NCBI GenBank assembly: GCA_045126515.1
Contig: JBGVOM010000127.1
Span: 1 to 46,537 of the forward strand
Source of the DNA: RUG11237 sp045126515
GTDB taxonomy: Bacteria > Bacillota > Clostridia > Lachnospirales > Lachnospiraceae
Reading direction: 5' to 3'
Length of the DNA: 46,537 bases
The notes under the pieces were generated by a model. The model was not told the DNA's origin and ran no database searches. It worked only from the letters and a program-made list of their open reading frames with translations. Positions within the stretch are counted from its first letter, which is position 1. Each line of letters starts with the position of its first letter. Position numbers and translations under genes: made by a program. Below, piece after piece: positions 1 through 7,756 of this stretch.

Positions 1-141
1 TACAGTAAAAAGAAACCAGATTATATGGCGAGGTTTGAGTATTTTAAAAAATTGGTTGAAAGAATAGAGACCACTCCGCATTTAAAATCTTTCTTAGAAT
101 TTTACGAATATTTTAGTGGATTGTGTGAGAAGTGCTCATAA
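1..141 (+). CDS. C-terminal end of an unidentified protein (cut by window edge)
   Basis: An open frame runs from the first base of the window to a TAA at 139-141 and encodes 46 residues, rich in Lys, Phe, Tyr and Glu. The start lies outside the window. I do not recognise the family; the charged and aromatic composition fits a helical C-terminus. It lies just before a degraded mannose-6-phosphate isomerase fragment, so it may itself be part of a decayed region. Confidence 0.35.
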   Translation, partial: YSKKKPDYMARFEYFKKLVERIETTPHLKSFLEFYEYFSGLCEKCS

Positions 142-198
142 CTAATAGGAAAAATTGGAGAACTCTGGGAGAAAATAAATCATGTCAATGAATTATGA

Positions 199-453
199 CT
201 TTGGCCCCATTTAGTAAGCTGTGATTATTTTACGGTAGATAAGTTTGTTTTGGCTGGAAAAACAAAAGGAAAAATGTCAGGAAATGTGGATTCAACTTCT
301 TTTGCCAGCATTCTTGTATTGAGCGGAGAAGGAACCATACGCGCCGGAGAAGAACTTCTGGAAGTGAAAAAAGGTGACAGTATCTTTGTGGAAGCCGGAA
401 CCGGAGAGTTTGAGGTGATGGGGGAACTGGAGATGTTGGTTACCAGGATATGA
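199..453 (+). pseudogene. Mannose-6-phosphate isomerase (class I) C-terminal remnant
   Basis: The frame encodes about 84 residues resembling the end of type I phosphomannose isomerase, the enzyme that interconverts mannose-6-P and fructose-6-P. Visible family features are the CDYFTVDKFVL strand, the SFASILVLSGEGTI strand-turn, the KKGDSIFVEAGTGEF stretch of the second cupin barrel, and a final LVTRI. The full enzyme is about 310 residues; everything before this part is missing, and an in-frame TGA at 196-198 precedes it. The metal-binding N-terminal half is absent, so no activity is expected. A downstream TTG at 250 with no ribosome site is the only possible start. I read it as a decayed fragment. 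Confidence 0.7.
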
Positions 454-592
454 GCATACACCATTGTGCATCTGACAAATCCACCCTAACACTAGGTGCT
501 TACGGTTTAAATACATAATTTAAGACACTTTGGGAAACAACTGATACTGAATGAATTGGTTGGTCGATAATTATTCTACAAGAAACAAGTTA

Positions 593-648
593 TATAGTGT
601 GTTTTCAGTAATTTTATTTCTGAGAACGTGCTATATAACTTGTTTTTT
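593..648 (+). terminator. Large inverted repeat with T-run
   Basis: AAACAAGTTATATAG near 593 pairs with CTATATAACTTGTTT near 631-645. An inner arm TTTTCAG/CTGAGAA extends the hairpin, and a run of six T (643-648) follows. This looks like an intrinsic terminator for transcription from the left, but a long AT-rich stem this size could also be a small palindromic insertion. Its right arm overlaps the -35 of the next gene. Confidence 0.5.
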
Positions 649-668
649 GCGTTTTATTGTTATATAAT
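640..668 (+). promoter_or_regulatory. Putative sigma-A promoter of the AAA ATPase gene
   Basis: TTGTTT (640-645) and TATAAT (663-668) are separated by 17 bp, 27 bp before the ATPase start codon. A good AGGAAAGGAG ribosome site follows. The -35 lies inside the right arm of the preceding inverted repeat, so hairpin formation and promoter recognition would compete. Confidence 0.45.
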
Positions 669-694
669 ACCCTTAGGAAAGGAGATGCAAAAAT

Positions 695-1900
695 ATGTTA
701 TGCCAGTTTTCATTTCAGAATTTTAAGTCCTACAAGGGAGAAACAACTTTAGATTTTCAGGCGGCCACACTTCCTGAGTTCAAAGAGACATTAATTACAG
801 AAGATAAGGCAGCTGATCTTCTTCCGGTCAGCGTCATATACGGACCGAATGGAGGCGGCAAGTCCAATCTGCTTCAGGCTCTTTCATGTGTGATATCTAC
901 CATTGTAAAGCCTGTAAATGAGTTAGAAAAGAATCGTCAGAATTTCATTCTTCAGCAAACCAATGATGCTGTTCCATTTCTCTTTGATGAGATATCAGCG
1001 AATGAGCCTACTGAGTTTCGTATGTTCTTTCGAATTAACAAGAATGAATACTGCTACTACATTGCATTAAAGAACGATGAAGTGATGTCAGAATCACTTT
1101 ACCGAAAAGCAATTACCGGTAAGAAGTCTGCTATGATTTTTGAGCGGGAGACTGATGGTATTACACTCGGATACACAATCAACAAGAAGAGCATAAATAC
1201 AAGTGTAAATCCAAAGATGCCTTACCTTTCGTTTCTTGCCATCAACTATGATATTCCGGTCATCAATGAAGTTATGAACTGGTTGGAAAGCTGTATCATT
1301 CGAAGTTATGCCAATCCTATTGTAGAGCATCAAATCATGCTTGCAAAGGATGCTTCGTACAAAGCTCAGTTTATTCGTGCCCTTAATGACATGGATATTG
1401 ATATCACAGATTACCGTTACGATGAAGACACTCACCAGCTTTTTATGAAGAGAATCCTTGGTTACCATGAATACGAATTGTCGTTTTCAGAAGAGTCGGA
1501 TGGTACCCGTAAGCTGATTGCTGCTCTTCCGGTAATTCTTCTTGCACTTCGTGAAGGGCGCCTGATTATCATAGATGAACTTGATGCCAAGCTACATCCA
1601 AAGCTTCTGCGCTATGTTATTTCGCTCTTCAAGAATAAGGAAATCAACAAGTTCGGTGCTCAGCTGTTGTTTACCTCTCACGACATGTACACCTTAAAGA
1701 ATACGGTATTCCGGCGTGATGAAATCTGGTTTGCAGCACAAACTGAAGCCCACGAAAGTGAAATTTACTCTCTCCACGAAATCCGCGGTGAGGACAATGA
1801 CAGGATAAAGAATACAGCTGCCTATGATAAACAGTACCTGGAAGGGCGCTATGGAGCAGACCCTTATCTCTCCAGTATACTGGGAGGTGGATTTGAATGA
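695..1900 (+). CDS. AAA15-family (OLD/ABC-type) ATPase, defence-associated type
   Basis: A 401-residue ATPase of the COG1106 AAA15 group, SMC/OLD-like proteins usually paired with a second gene in phage-defence or toxin-like modules. It begins with MLCQFSFQNFKSYKGETTL, typical of the group. Walker A is GPNGGGKS (residues 50-57). An ABC-signature-like SDGTRKL is near 268, Walker B IIIDELDAKLHP has D294/E295, and an H-loop SHD has H329. AGGAAAGGAG upstream fixes the start. Its stop overlaps an ATG (ATGA) of a downstream frame that ends after 19 codons. In related loci that position is commonly occupied by an RloB-type protein (known context, not shown here). The ATPase looks intact but probably lacks its partner. 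Confidence 0.75.
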   Translation: MLCQFSFQNFKSYKGETTLDFQAATLPEFKETLITEDKAADLLPVSVIYGPNGGGKSNLLQALSCVISTIVKPVNELEKNRQNFILQQTNDAVPFLFDEISANEPTEFRMFFRINKNEYCYYIALKNDEVMSESLYRKAITGKKSAMIFERETDGITLGYTINKKSINTSVNPKMPYLSFLAINYDIPVINEVMNWLESCIIRSYANPIVEHQIMLAKDASYKAQFIRALNDMDIDITDYRYDEDTHQLFMKRILGYHEYELSFSEESDGTRKLIAALPVILLALREGRLIIIDELDAKLHPKLLRYVISLFKNKEINKFGAQLLFTSHDMYTLKNTVFRRDEIWFAAQTEAHESEIYSLHEIRGEDNDRIKNTAAYDKQYLEGRYGADPYLSSILGGGFE

Positions 1901-1953
1901 GTCTAAAACCTCCCAAGAAAAGTGATGGACATCATAGAAGAAAAGTTATATAA
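1897..1953 (+). pseudogene. Relic of the ATPase partner gene (19 codons)
   Basis: The frame starts with an ATGA overlap with the ATPase stop, the usual sign of translational coupling, but meets TAA after 18 basic residues (Lys/Arg/His-rich). RloB-type partners often start with such a basic stretch. No homologous continuation is evident in the other frames downstream; within 70 bp the sequence becomes the upstream region of another gene. I infer a truncated second gene of a former two-gene system. Confidence 0.4.
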
Positions 1954-2021
1954 TAAAAAATACAATTTATTTTATTAAAAAGAGGCAATTTATTGTAGTA
2001 AAAGATGCCGAAAACAGAGAG

Positions 2022-2936
2022 GTGTTCCATATCAAAAGCTTGCAAACGGGAGAGAATTTAATCTCTCAAATGAAAGAAAAAAATATCAAGTTTGTCTATT
2101 TTTCTGAGGAAAAGGCAAAGGAATTTTTAACGAATAATTCATATTATAAAAAGATAACCAGTTATCAGAATAATTTTCATTCGTACATAGAAGATGGAAA
2201 CAAAAAATATTCGGATTTGGATTTTTCTTATTTAGTAGAGTTATCTACATTGGATATGGAATTTAGGTTTCTTGTATTAAAGATGTGCCTTAATATAGAA
2301 CATGCTTTAAAAATAATAATTATCAATAAGTGTCTTGAGGCAAAAGAAGATGGATATAGTATTATAGAAGAATATTTTTCATTGCATCAAGATGCTAAAG
2401 GTGAGATCTTAAAACATGCCACAAGTTCCTATTGCAAAGAATTGATATTAGAACATAAAAATCGGATTCCTATATGGGTATTTTTGGAAGTGATTTCTTT
2501 CGGAGAATTGTGTCGTTTTTGTAAGTTTCTATCAGATAGGGGATATTTTTATCCATGGGAAATAGATATTATTTTTAATGTCAGAGGGCTTAGAAATGCT
2601 GCGGCACATAACCATTGTTTATTTAGCAGATTAATACGAACAGATGTAAAGCCAATAAATAAAGTGCGACAGTATGTGGAAGAAAATGACGAAATAACAA
2701 AAACGCAAAAAAACATGAATTTAAAATCTAGGTGCATAAATGACTTTGTCACATTATTGTTTGCTTTTGAATATTATGTTAAGAGTGAGGGAATAGTAAG
2801 ACATACAAGGGAAGATATTAATCAATTGTTTTTTGGCCGGATGTTACAAAGAAAAGAGTATTTTAACAATTGTCTTACCGTCACAAATGCCTATGGTTTT
2901 GTGAAAAAAATACTTGACAAATGGTGCACAAAATAG
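2022..2936 (+). CDS. Abi_2 family (AbiD/F-like) HEPN-domain protein
   Basis: A 304-residue protein of the Abi_2 abortive-infection family. The N-terminus (residues about 20-50, FLTNNSYYKKITSYQNNF) matches the family's NNYYRLxGY region, followed by YSDLDFSYLVELSTLDMEF. A helical core ends in LRNAAAHNHC, where R191-N192-A-A-A-H196 is the HEPN RNase motif (R-N-x3-H). Family members are thought to act as RNases that stop growth on phage infection; that is family knowledge. The start is uncertain: GTG at 2022 fits the conserved N-terminus but has AGAGAGG touching it, and the frame is open back to 1938 with no ATG. It sits next to a broken ATPase module, in keeping with a decaying defence region. 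Confidence 0.75.
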   Translation: MFHIKSLQTGENLISQMKEKNIKFVYFSEEKAKEFLTNNSYYKKITSYQNNFHSYIEDGNKKYSDLDFSYLVELSTLDMEFRFLVLKMCLNIEHALKIIIINKCLEAKEDGYSIIEEYFSLHQDAKGEILKHATSSYCKELILEHKNRIPIWVFLEVISFGELCRFCKFLSDRGYFYPWEIDIIFNVRGLRNAAAHNHCLFSRLIRTDVKPINKVRQYVEENDEITKTQKNMNLKSRCINDFVTLLFAFEYYVKSEGIVRHTREDINQLFFGRMLQRKEYFNNCLTVTNAYGFVKKILDKWCTK

Positions 2937-3282
2937 TAACATCTTTTCATGGAATTTATAAACGGTAACGTTTTGTAATGGCTGGGTGAGTAACCCGGCC
3001 TTAGTTTTTGCTCTTTGTGAATATTCAATGCTATCCGACAATAACTATCCAACTTATGGGATATTTCATAGACTTTTGTGAGAAACAAGTGCAGGACCCA
3101 TTGAGCGTGTTATTATCTATATCTAAAGAGGATATGTTGGATGAGCGGGTTGAAGGGTGTGTAGAGGAAATGTTGGAGGATTATGTATGGTAAAGGGATT
3201 AGAAAATGGCGAACTTGTAGAACGACTTCGCAGATTATATATGTTATAGCTCTATTAGAATCAAAGGAAAGGAGACTGGCAT
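2937..3282. other. Low-information intergenic stretch
   Basis: No convincing gene is seen here. It holds one weak open frame (3008-3193, listed separately) and an overlapping 20-residue frame (3187-3249). No clear terminator or promoter was found. The real XRE gene begins at 3283 behind an AAAGGAG ribosome site. Confidence 0.4.
3008..3193 (+). CDS. Small hypothetical protein or gene fragment
   Basis: A 61-residue frame with a hydrophobic N-terminal half (two Ile/Leu-rich stretches) and an acidic C-terminal half ending VEEMLEDYVW. I do not recognise it. No good ribosome site precedes the ATG or TTG candidates. It may be the tail of a decayed gene rather than a functional protein; the surrounding region is rich in fragments. 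Confidence 0.2.
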   Translation: MLFVNIQCYPTITIQLMGYFIDFCEKQVQDPLSVLLSISKEDMLDERVEGCVEEMLEDYVW

Positions 3283-3597
3283 ATGTATCAACTAATCGAT
3301 CAGGTGAAAACCGGCATAAAGTTAAAAATGATGCTTAGCGCAGCAGGATATGATGTGAAGTACATTCAGGAATACCTTCACCTGTCATGTCCCCAATCTA
3401 TTTATAGATGGTTCAAAGGGAAGATACTTCCTTCAGTGGAACACTTATGTGCACTTAGTAGATTATTAGGAGTTCATATGGAAGAATTGTTGGTTTTGCA
3501 GGGAGAAAATATGATATATAGCATCGTAGAGCTATCTGGGAATCCGACAACAAAGAGACTGCTATCGTATATGAAATACTTTTACAAGGTGCCGTAA
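3283..3597 (+). CDS. XRE-family helix-turn-helix regulator
   Basis: A 104-residue DNA-binding protein. The HTH covers about residues 10-70: YIQEYLHLSCPQSIYRWF forms the two-helix reader, followed by GKILPSVEHLCALSRLLGVHMEELL. This is the common Clostridia XRE type found beside mobile or accessory genes. The tail TTKRLLSYMKYFYK matches the usual end of the family, so the protein appears complete. AAAGGAG about 10 bp upstream supports the ATG at 3283. It could regulate the neighbouring two-gene unit at 3746-5524, but no operator was identified. Confidence 0.75.
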   Translation: MYQLIDQVKTGIKLKMMLSAAGYDVKYIQEYLHLSCPQSIYRWFKGKILPSVEHLCALSRLLGVHMEELLVLQGENMIYSIVELSGNPTTKRLLSYMKYFYKVP

Positions 3598-3745
3598 AGC
3601 TATTGGATTATCTGGCCAATGACAAAATTAATATTATAAATTATCCTCTTATTAGAACTATGATATTCGGTGAAGATAGGGGGATTTTTTTATTTGATGG
3701 AGAAAGCAATTGAATTGTATTTTTTTGATTGGAGGATTCTGCCTT

Positions 3746-3985
3746 ATGGAGACGGGAAATACTTTATTTGATAAGGGATTTGAAAAAGGCTTTGAAGAAG
3801 GGAAGATCATTGGAAGGATTGAGTTAATTAGTAATATGCTGAAAAGTGAAGATGATGAGGCCATAGAAACATTGGAGGCTCTGATACGGGATAGGATTTT
3901 TACAGAATATCAAAAACAGCAGGCATTGCTTTATATTCGTTTGGGTATCAGTAGGCAACAAAAACGTAAGAGAAGGAGAACATAG
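3746..3985 (+). CDS. Small charged protein, Rpn-tail-like, upstream of the GHKL-HExxH gene
   Basis: A 79-residue product starting at ATG 3746, chosen because GGAGG lies about 10 bp upstream; an in-frame TTG at 3710 lacks a site. It contains FDKGFEKGFEEGKIIGR, the helical KGxEKGxEEG repeat seen at the C-terminus of Rpn/PD-(D/E)XK transposase-like proteins. A helical acidic segment follows, then a very basic end (QQKRKRRRT). It may be the surviving tail of an Rpn gene or a small standalone helper. The stop is 3 bp before the next start, and AGGAGA inside its end serves that gene, so the two are probably co-transcribed. Confidence 0.5.
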   Translation: METGNTLFDKGFEKGFEEGKIIGRIELISNMLKSEDDEAIETLEALIRDRIFTEYQKQQALLYIRLGISRQQKRKRRRT

Positions 3986-3988
3986 CTT

Positions 3989-5524
3989 ATGGAAAAACAG
4001 ATGATTCCGCTTAACATTGTGATGACATATCCAGTATATTGGGGGCGATATAAAATCTTTCGGGATTATATTCAGAATTTTTTTGATTCTGTCGGTCCGC
4101 ATGATTGGAAGGAGCGGTTTTGTTATAGCTTTGAAGACGGAAAGCTATGCATGTGGGTGGAGAATGTGGTTTTTAGTTATGAATGGCTTTTACATATTGG
4201 AGCATCTACAAAAACCGGCGACACTGAAAAAAGAAATGCAGGTTATTTCGGAGAAGGATTTAAAATTGCTTCCCTGTGTGCGCTGAGGGATTACGAGTGG
4301 AACATCTGTATGTCTTCAGGGGATTGGACATTGGATGTGGTAAGAATTCAGCAGGAGATTGACGGGAAAAATGTGGATATGTTGGCTTATGATGTAAGGG
4401 GGAGGAAGCCGTCCGATGAAAGTCGTCTGGAAATGTACCCTATCACTCCGGATGATTATAGAAAATTTATGGCTGCTTTAACAAGTTTCTACTATGATGG
4501 AAATCCACTTCTTGGTGAAAAAATATGGGAAAGTGGAGAGGGTGCTGTATATGTGTGCAATACAGATCAGTACAATGTTGAACTGCCATCCACCTATTCT
4601 TATGGAAGAAATGGTGCTGTATTCTGTGCATATCAGCTTATAGGATCAAATCCTTTCGGACTTAGTGTCTGTCTTCATGATTACAGGCAGAAGGACAGGG
4701 AAAGGAGTACATTTTATGACTTTGAGGTCGTGCAGGTGTTTGGGGATATTTGCACACGTATCTCACCGGAAGGAGCTGTGAAGGTACTGGAGAAAATGCG
4801 TCGCTATTGGAATTCCGTTCCCAAGAATAAAATTGATGTCAGTTCGTGGGCACCAGTCATACGGACACTGATTGTACGGATTTCCAGGTCCGATAATGCC
4901 ACTCGGCTGTTTCGTGAAAAATATCCTTTTCTCCTATATCTTTCACCGGTACATAACATTAGGGAAAGAAACCGGAGAACAGAAGCATATGCATGGCTGA
5001 GGCAGCAGGAAAAACCGTATCTGACAGTGCAGGTGTCGTTTGAATTACTGGGATATCCATCCCTTGAGGAGGAGTGCGAAAAAAATGGCGGATTTGTTAT
5101 GGACTGTGCTCCTAATGAAAAGGAAAACAAGTGCATAGAAATTATCGAGAAAGCAGTTGTAGATATTTACAGCACATTTTTTAATGTAGACAGGGAAAAC
5201 ATGCCGGAACGGAAGATTATAACTAATTATGCAGCGTCTTATCATGGAATGGCATTTCTTCAGAAAAGCAGGAATCAATTGAAGAATGACCGTGGATTGA
5301 AATTAAAAAATACGGTATGCCAGATATATTTAAAGAGAACAGTTTTTTGCAAAGATGGTTTTTATGATGCCTTGTCAACCTATATCCATGAATACTGCCA
5401 TTCGTTTGGTGGCGATGCATCACAGTCTTTCAGTCTTGCACTGACTTTGGCAATTGAGATTCTCATGGAGAATCATGGTGTTTTGCAGAAATATAAGAAA
5501 AAATGGGAAGAGATATTTGGATGA
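3989..5524 (+). CDS. GHKL-type ATPase domain protein with C-terminal HExxH (zincin-like) motif
   Basis: A 511-residue protein not matching a named family I know. The N-terminus resembles GHKL/Hsp90-fold ATPases: FRDYIQNFFD with D26-x3-N30 in the place of the E-x3-N box, a weak second motif WVENVVF near 56-62, a STKTG lid strand at 73-77, and the G-loop AGYFGEGFKIA at 84-94. The middle (about 120-430) has no recognised domain. Near the end TYIHEYCHSFGGD gives H467-E468-x-x-H471, a zinc-metallopeptidase motif in a helix, followed by GGD that could hold a third ligand. ATPase plus HExxH in one chain suggests an ATP-gated protease or an inactive relative (inference). Co-directional with the 79-residue protein 3 bp upstream. 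Confidence 0.6.
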   Translation: MEKQMIPLNIVMTYPVYWGRYKIFRDYIQNFFDSVGPHDWKERFCYSFEDGKLCMWVENVVFSYEWLLHIGASTKTGDTEKRNAGYFGEGFKIASLCALRDYEWNICMSSGDWTLDVVRIQQEIDGKNVDMLAYDVRGRKPSDESRLEMYPITPDDYRKFMAALTSFYYDGNPLLGEKIWESGEGAVYVCNTDQYNVELPSTYSYGRNGAVFCAYQLIGSNPFGLSVCLHDYRQKDRERSTFYDFEVVQVFGDICTRISPEGAVKVLEKMRRYWNSVPKNKIDVSSWAPVIRTLIVRISRSDNATRLFREKYPFLLYLSPVHNIRERNRRTEAYAWLRQQEKPYLTVQVSFELLGYPSLEEECEKNGGFVMDCAPNEKENKCIEIIEKAVVDIYSTFFNVDRENMPERKIITNYAASYHGMAFLQKSRNQLKNDRGLKLKNTVCQIYLKRTVFCKDGFYDALSTYIHEYCHSFGGDASQSFSLALTLAIEILMENHGVLQKYKKKWEEIFG

Positions 5525-5536
5525 GTTAGAGATGCG

Positions 5537-5567
5537 TCCCTTACCGGCACTACTGGCCGGCAAGGGA
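5537..5567 (-). terminator. Hairpin at the end of the DUF305 gene
   Basis: Twelve-base arms (5537-5548 and 5556-5567) flank a 7-base loop that contains the DUF305 stop codon. In the minus-strand transcript the single mismatch becomes a G-U pair. No T-run follows on either strand, so it is a weak terminator or an mRNA-end-stabilising hairpin between convergent genes. Confidence 0.35.
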
Positions 5568-6230
5568 AGATTCCTGGAAGTGGACTGCTGTTTTTAGTCT
5601 GGATATTTCTTCCTGTTGTAGTTCAAAAATATCTTCTGCAAAGTCACGAATGTCATCATTGATGGAATAAGCAAGGATAGATTTTGCCATTTCTACCGCC
5701 ATTTCATGGTGGATAATCATTCCCTGAGCATATGCCTGATCAATATTTTCTGTGGCGGTGGTTCCGTGCTTCAGGTAGTGGTCTTCTGATATTAGTTCAT
5801 TATAGGCAGCAAGATAGTCTTCTTCGGTTTTTACATCGGAGATACCGATTTTTTCCAATCTGGCTGCTGTTTTTTGCATTTCTGCAATTTCTTCCGTCTG
5901 CTCTTTTATAATTTCTTTTGCGATTTTCTTTACTTTGCGATTGGAACCTCCATAATTCAGATAACTTTCTGACATCTGTATAGCGGCCTGATGGTGGGGA
6001 ATCATACCATAGAGAAAATCTAAATCAGCATTTGTAGTGGGAGCTATTTCCATGGTACGCTCCATATTTTTCATAATCTCATCCTGTTCTATCAGATAAG
6101 AAGCTAAGGCTGCTTCTTCGCCTTGTGGATTAGCCTTGGTGTTGTCATAATATAAAGTGGCAATAATAATGAAAATCAGAAGGACTCCTGCAATTCCTGC
6201 TAAAATCCAGCGTTTTTTAACTTTTTTCAT
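5550..6230 (-). CDS. DUF305 membrane-anchored protein
   Basis: A 226-residue protein with a single N-terminal membrane segment (WILAGIAGVLLIFIIIATLYY, residues about 8-28) and an extracytoplasmic region. Two DUF305 halves are recognised by the paired histidines in MIPHHQAAIQM (about 75-85) and MIIHHEMAVEMAKSIL (about 172-187). The family is ferritin-like helical; members occur near copper and redox genes and are thought to bind metal through these His/Met residues, but the role is unproven. Monocistronic, with AAAGGA upstream of the start; convergent with the gene to its left. Confidence 0.85.
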   Translation of the reverse strand: MKKVKKRWILAGIAGVLLIFIIIATLYYDNTKANPQGEEAALASYLIEQDEIMKNMERTMEIAPTTNADLDFLYGMIPHHQAAIQMSESYLNYGGSNRKVKKIAKEIIKEQTEEIAEMQKTAARLEKIGISDVKTEEDYLAAYNELISEDHYLKHGTTATENIDQAYAQGMIIHHEMAVEMAKSILAYSINDDIRDFAEDIFELQQEEISRLKTAVHFQESSLAGQ

Positions 6231-6317
6231 ATAAAAATCCTTTCTTAGAATAAGTAGTTGTTTATCTTTAGTTTGGGAAATTTAATAAAAAATATACAAA
6301 AAGATTAGGAAGTCTGC

Positions 6318-6347
6318 TTGAAGACAAGGTGAGAAATACATTATAAT
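6318..6347 (+). promoter_or_regulatory. Putative promoter of sfsA-rhomboid unit
   Basis: TTGAAG (6318-6323) and TATAAT (6342-6347) with 18 bp between them lie 30 bp before the sfsA start. No other promoter-like site is seen between sfsA and the rhomboid gene, so this probably drives both. Confidence 0.5.
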
Positions 6348-6376
6348 AGGAGCAAAATAAGAATGACGAGGTTTGT

Positions 6377-7069
6377 ATGAAATATAAAAAAATAGTTTCA
6401 GGAAAATTTATTTCCAGACCAAACCGTTTTATTGCCCATGTGGACATTCAGGGGCAAGTGGAGGTTTGTCATGTGAAAAACACGGGAAGATGCAGGGAGC
6501 TGTTGCAGTCGGGAAGTGTAGTATATTTAGAGGAAAGTGACAATCCAAACAGAAAAACAAAGTATGACTTGGTGGCGGTCTGGAAAGGAAATATGCTGGT
6601 GAATATGGATTCTAATGCCCCCAATAAAGTGGTGCAGGAATGGCTGAATACACAGGATTGCTCTATTTTGCAAGGAAAACAGAAACGCTTCATAAAGCCG
6701 GAATGTAAATATGGCAACTCCAGAATTGATTTTTATGTGGAGACGGATGACAGAAAAATTTTTATGGAGGTGAAAGGGGTTACGTTGGAAGAAAATGGTG
6801 TGGCAAGGTTTCCGGACGCACCGTCAGAACGGGCAGTAAAGCATGTGAAGGAGTTGGAAGCAGCTGTGACAGAAGGATATGAAACTTATGTGATGTTTGT
6901 AATACAGATGAAAGGGGTAAAGTATTTTACGCCTAATATAGATACTCATCCCGAGTTTTGTCAGGCATTGCGGGAGGCAGCGGAAAAAGGGGTACAGATA
7001 CTTGCTTATGATTGTCTTGTGACAGAAGATTCACTGGTGTTGGATGAACCGGTGGAAGTACGTTTATAG
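6377..7069 (+). CDS. sfsA: SfsA (sugar fermentation stimulation protein homologue)
   Basis: A 230-residue protein typical in length and motifs for SfsA. It has an N-terminal OB-like part (RPNRFIAHVDIQGQVEVCHVKNTGRCRELL is recognisable across residues 15-44) and a C-terminal PD-(D/E)XK-like nuclease fold: RIDFYVE near 117-123, then FMEVKGVTLEENG, with FPDAPSERAVKHVKEL following. SfsA was named for raising maltose use in E. coli and binds DNA; its biochemical role is not settled. GAGG upstream supports the ATG. The rhomboid gene follows after 12 bp. Confidence 0.92.
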   Translation: MKYKKIVSGKFISRPNRFIAHVDIQGQVEVCHVKNTGRCRELLQSGSVVYLEESDNPNRKTKYDLVAVWKGNMLVNMDSNAPNKVVQEWLNTQDCSILQGKQKRFIKPECKYGNSRIDFYVETDDRKIFMEVKGVTLEENGVARFPDAPSERAVKHVKELEAAVTEGYETYVMFVIQMKGVKYFTPNIDTHPEFCQALREAAEKGVQILAYDCLVTEDSLVLDEPVEVRL

Positions 7070-7081
7070 AAGGGAGAACCT

Positions 7082-7741
7082 ATGGAAGAAGAATTAGACA
7101 GAGGTAGAAATGCGTATATTGTAACTATTTTACTTTGCGCAGTGAACATTCTCATTTATGTATATAGTATATTTTATATGGAAGATGCGTATCTTAGTGG
7201 TGGAATCAATCAGCATATGGTTTTAGAGGAAAGGGAATATTACCGTTTTTTAACCAGTATTTATCTTCACGGGGACATTTCTCATATAGCCATGAATATG
7301 CTGGCGTTGGTGGTGGCAGGAAGACTGGTGGAATCTTATTTGGGCTCTCTAAAAATGGTAATTATTTATTTTGTATCTGGATTTGGCGGAAGTCTATTGT
7401 CTTTGCTCTTGCAGAAACCGGAAGAAAATGTGTATTCCATTGGGGCATCGGGAGCTATTTTTGGGCTTTTGATGGCATCTGCATTAATGCAAAATAAAAA
7501 GATGGGAAAGTCTTTTGTGAGGGCATTGGCGTTTGTGATAATTTATGCGGTGGGAACCTGGTCACAGGGAGTCGACTTATTAGGACATATAGGCGGTGCA
7601 CTGGGAGGTGCAGTAGCCGCAGCTGCCGCCTGTATCCATTTTCAGGAGGATTATAAAGAAAGTAAAATCAAGACTATATTGGGAGTTGCAATTGCTGTTA
7701 TCATTTCAGGGATTGCCAGTACGTTTATAATAATGAAATAA
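7082..7741 (+). CDS. Rhomboid family intramembrane serine protease
   Basis: A 219-residue membrane protein with six predicted membrane segments. Rhomboid hallmarks are visible: the HGDISHIAMNMLAL segment (H and N of the oxyanion region), the catalytic GASGA with Ser123, and LLGHIGGALGGA with His169 as dyad partner. The family cleaves transmembrane helices of membrane proteins. No extra cytosolic domain or TPR is present, unlike B. subtilis GluP. GGGAGAA precedes the start. Likely in one unit with sfsA; it converges on the LysR gene 15 bp beyond its stop. Confidence 0.92.
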   Translation: MEEELDRGRNAYIVTILLCAVNILIYVYSIFYMEDAYLSGGINQHMVLEEREYYRFLTSIYLHGDISHIAMNMLALVVAGRLVESYLGSLKMVIIYFVSGFGGSLLSLLLQKPEENVYSIGASGAIFGLLMASALMQNKKMGKSFVRALAFVIIYAVGTWSQGVDLLGHIGGALGGAVAAAAACIHFQEDYKESKIKTILGVAIAVIISGIASTFIIMK

Positions 7742-7756
7742 TATATTCTATGAAAT

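Noticed and set aside
3540..3712. A 57-codon frame overlapping the end of the XRE gene in another frame
   Set aside because: It has no start codon, and the XRE protein already ends with the family's normal tail, so a frameshift is not needed.
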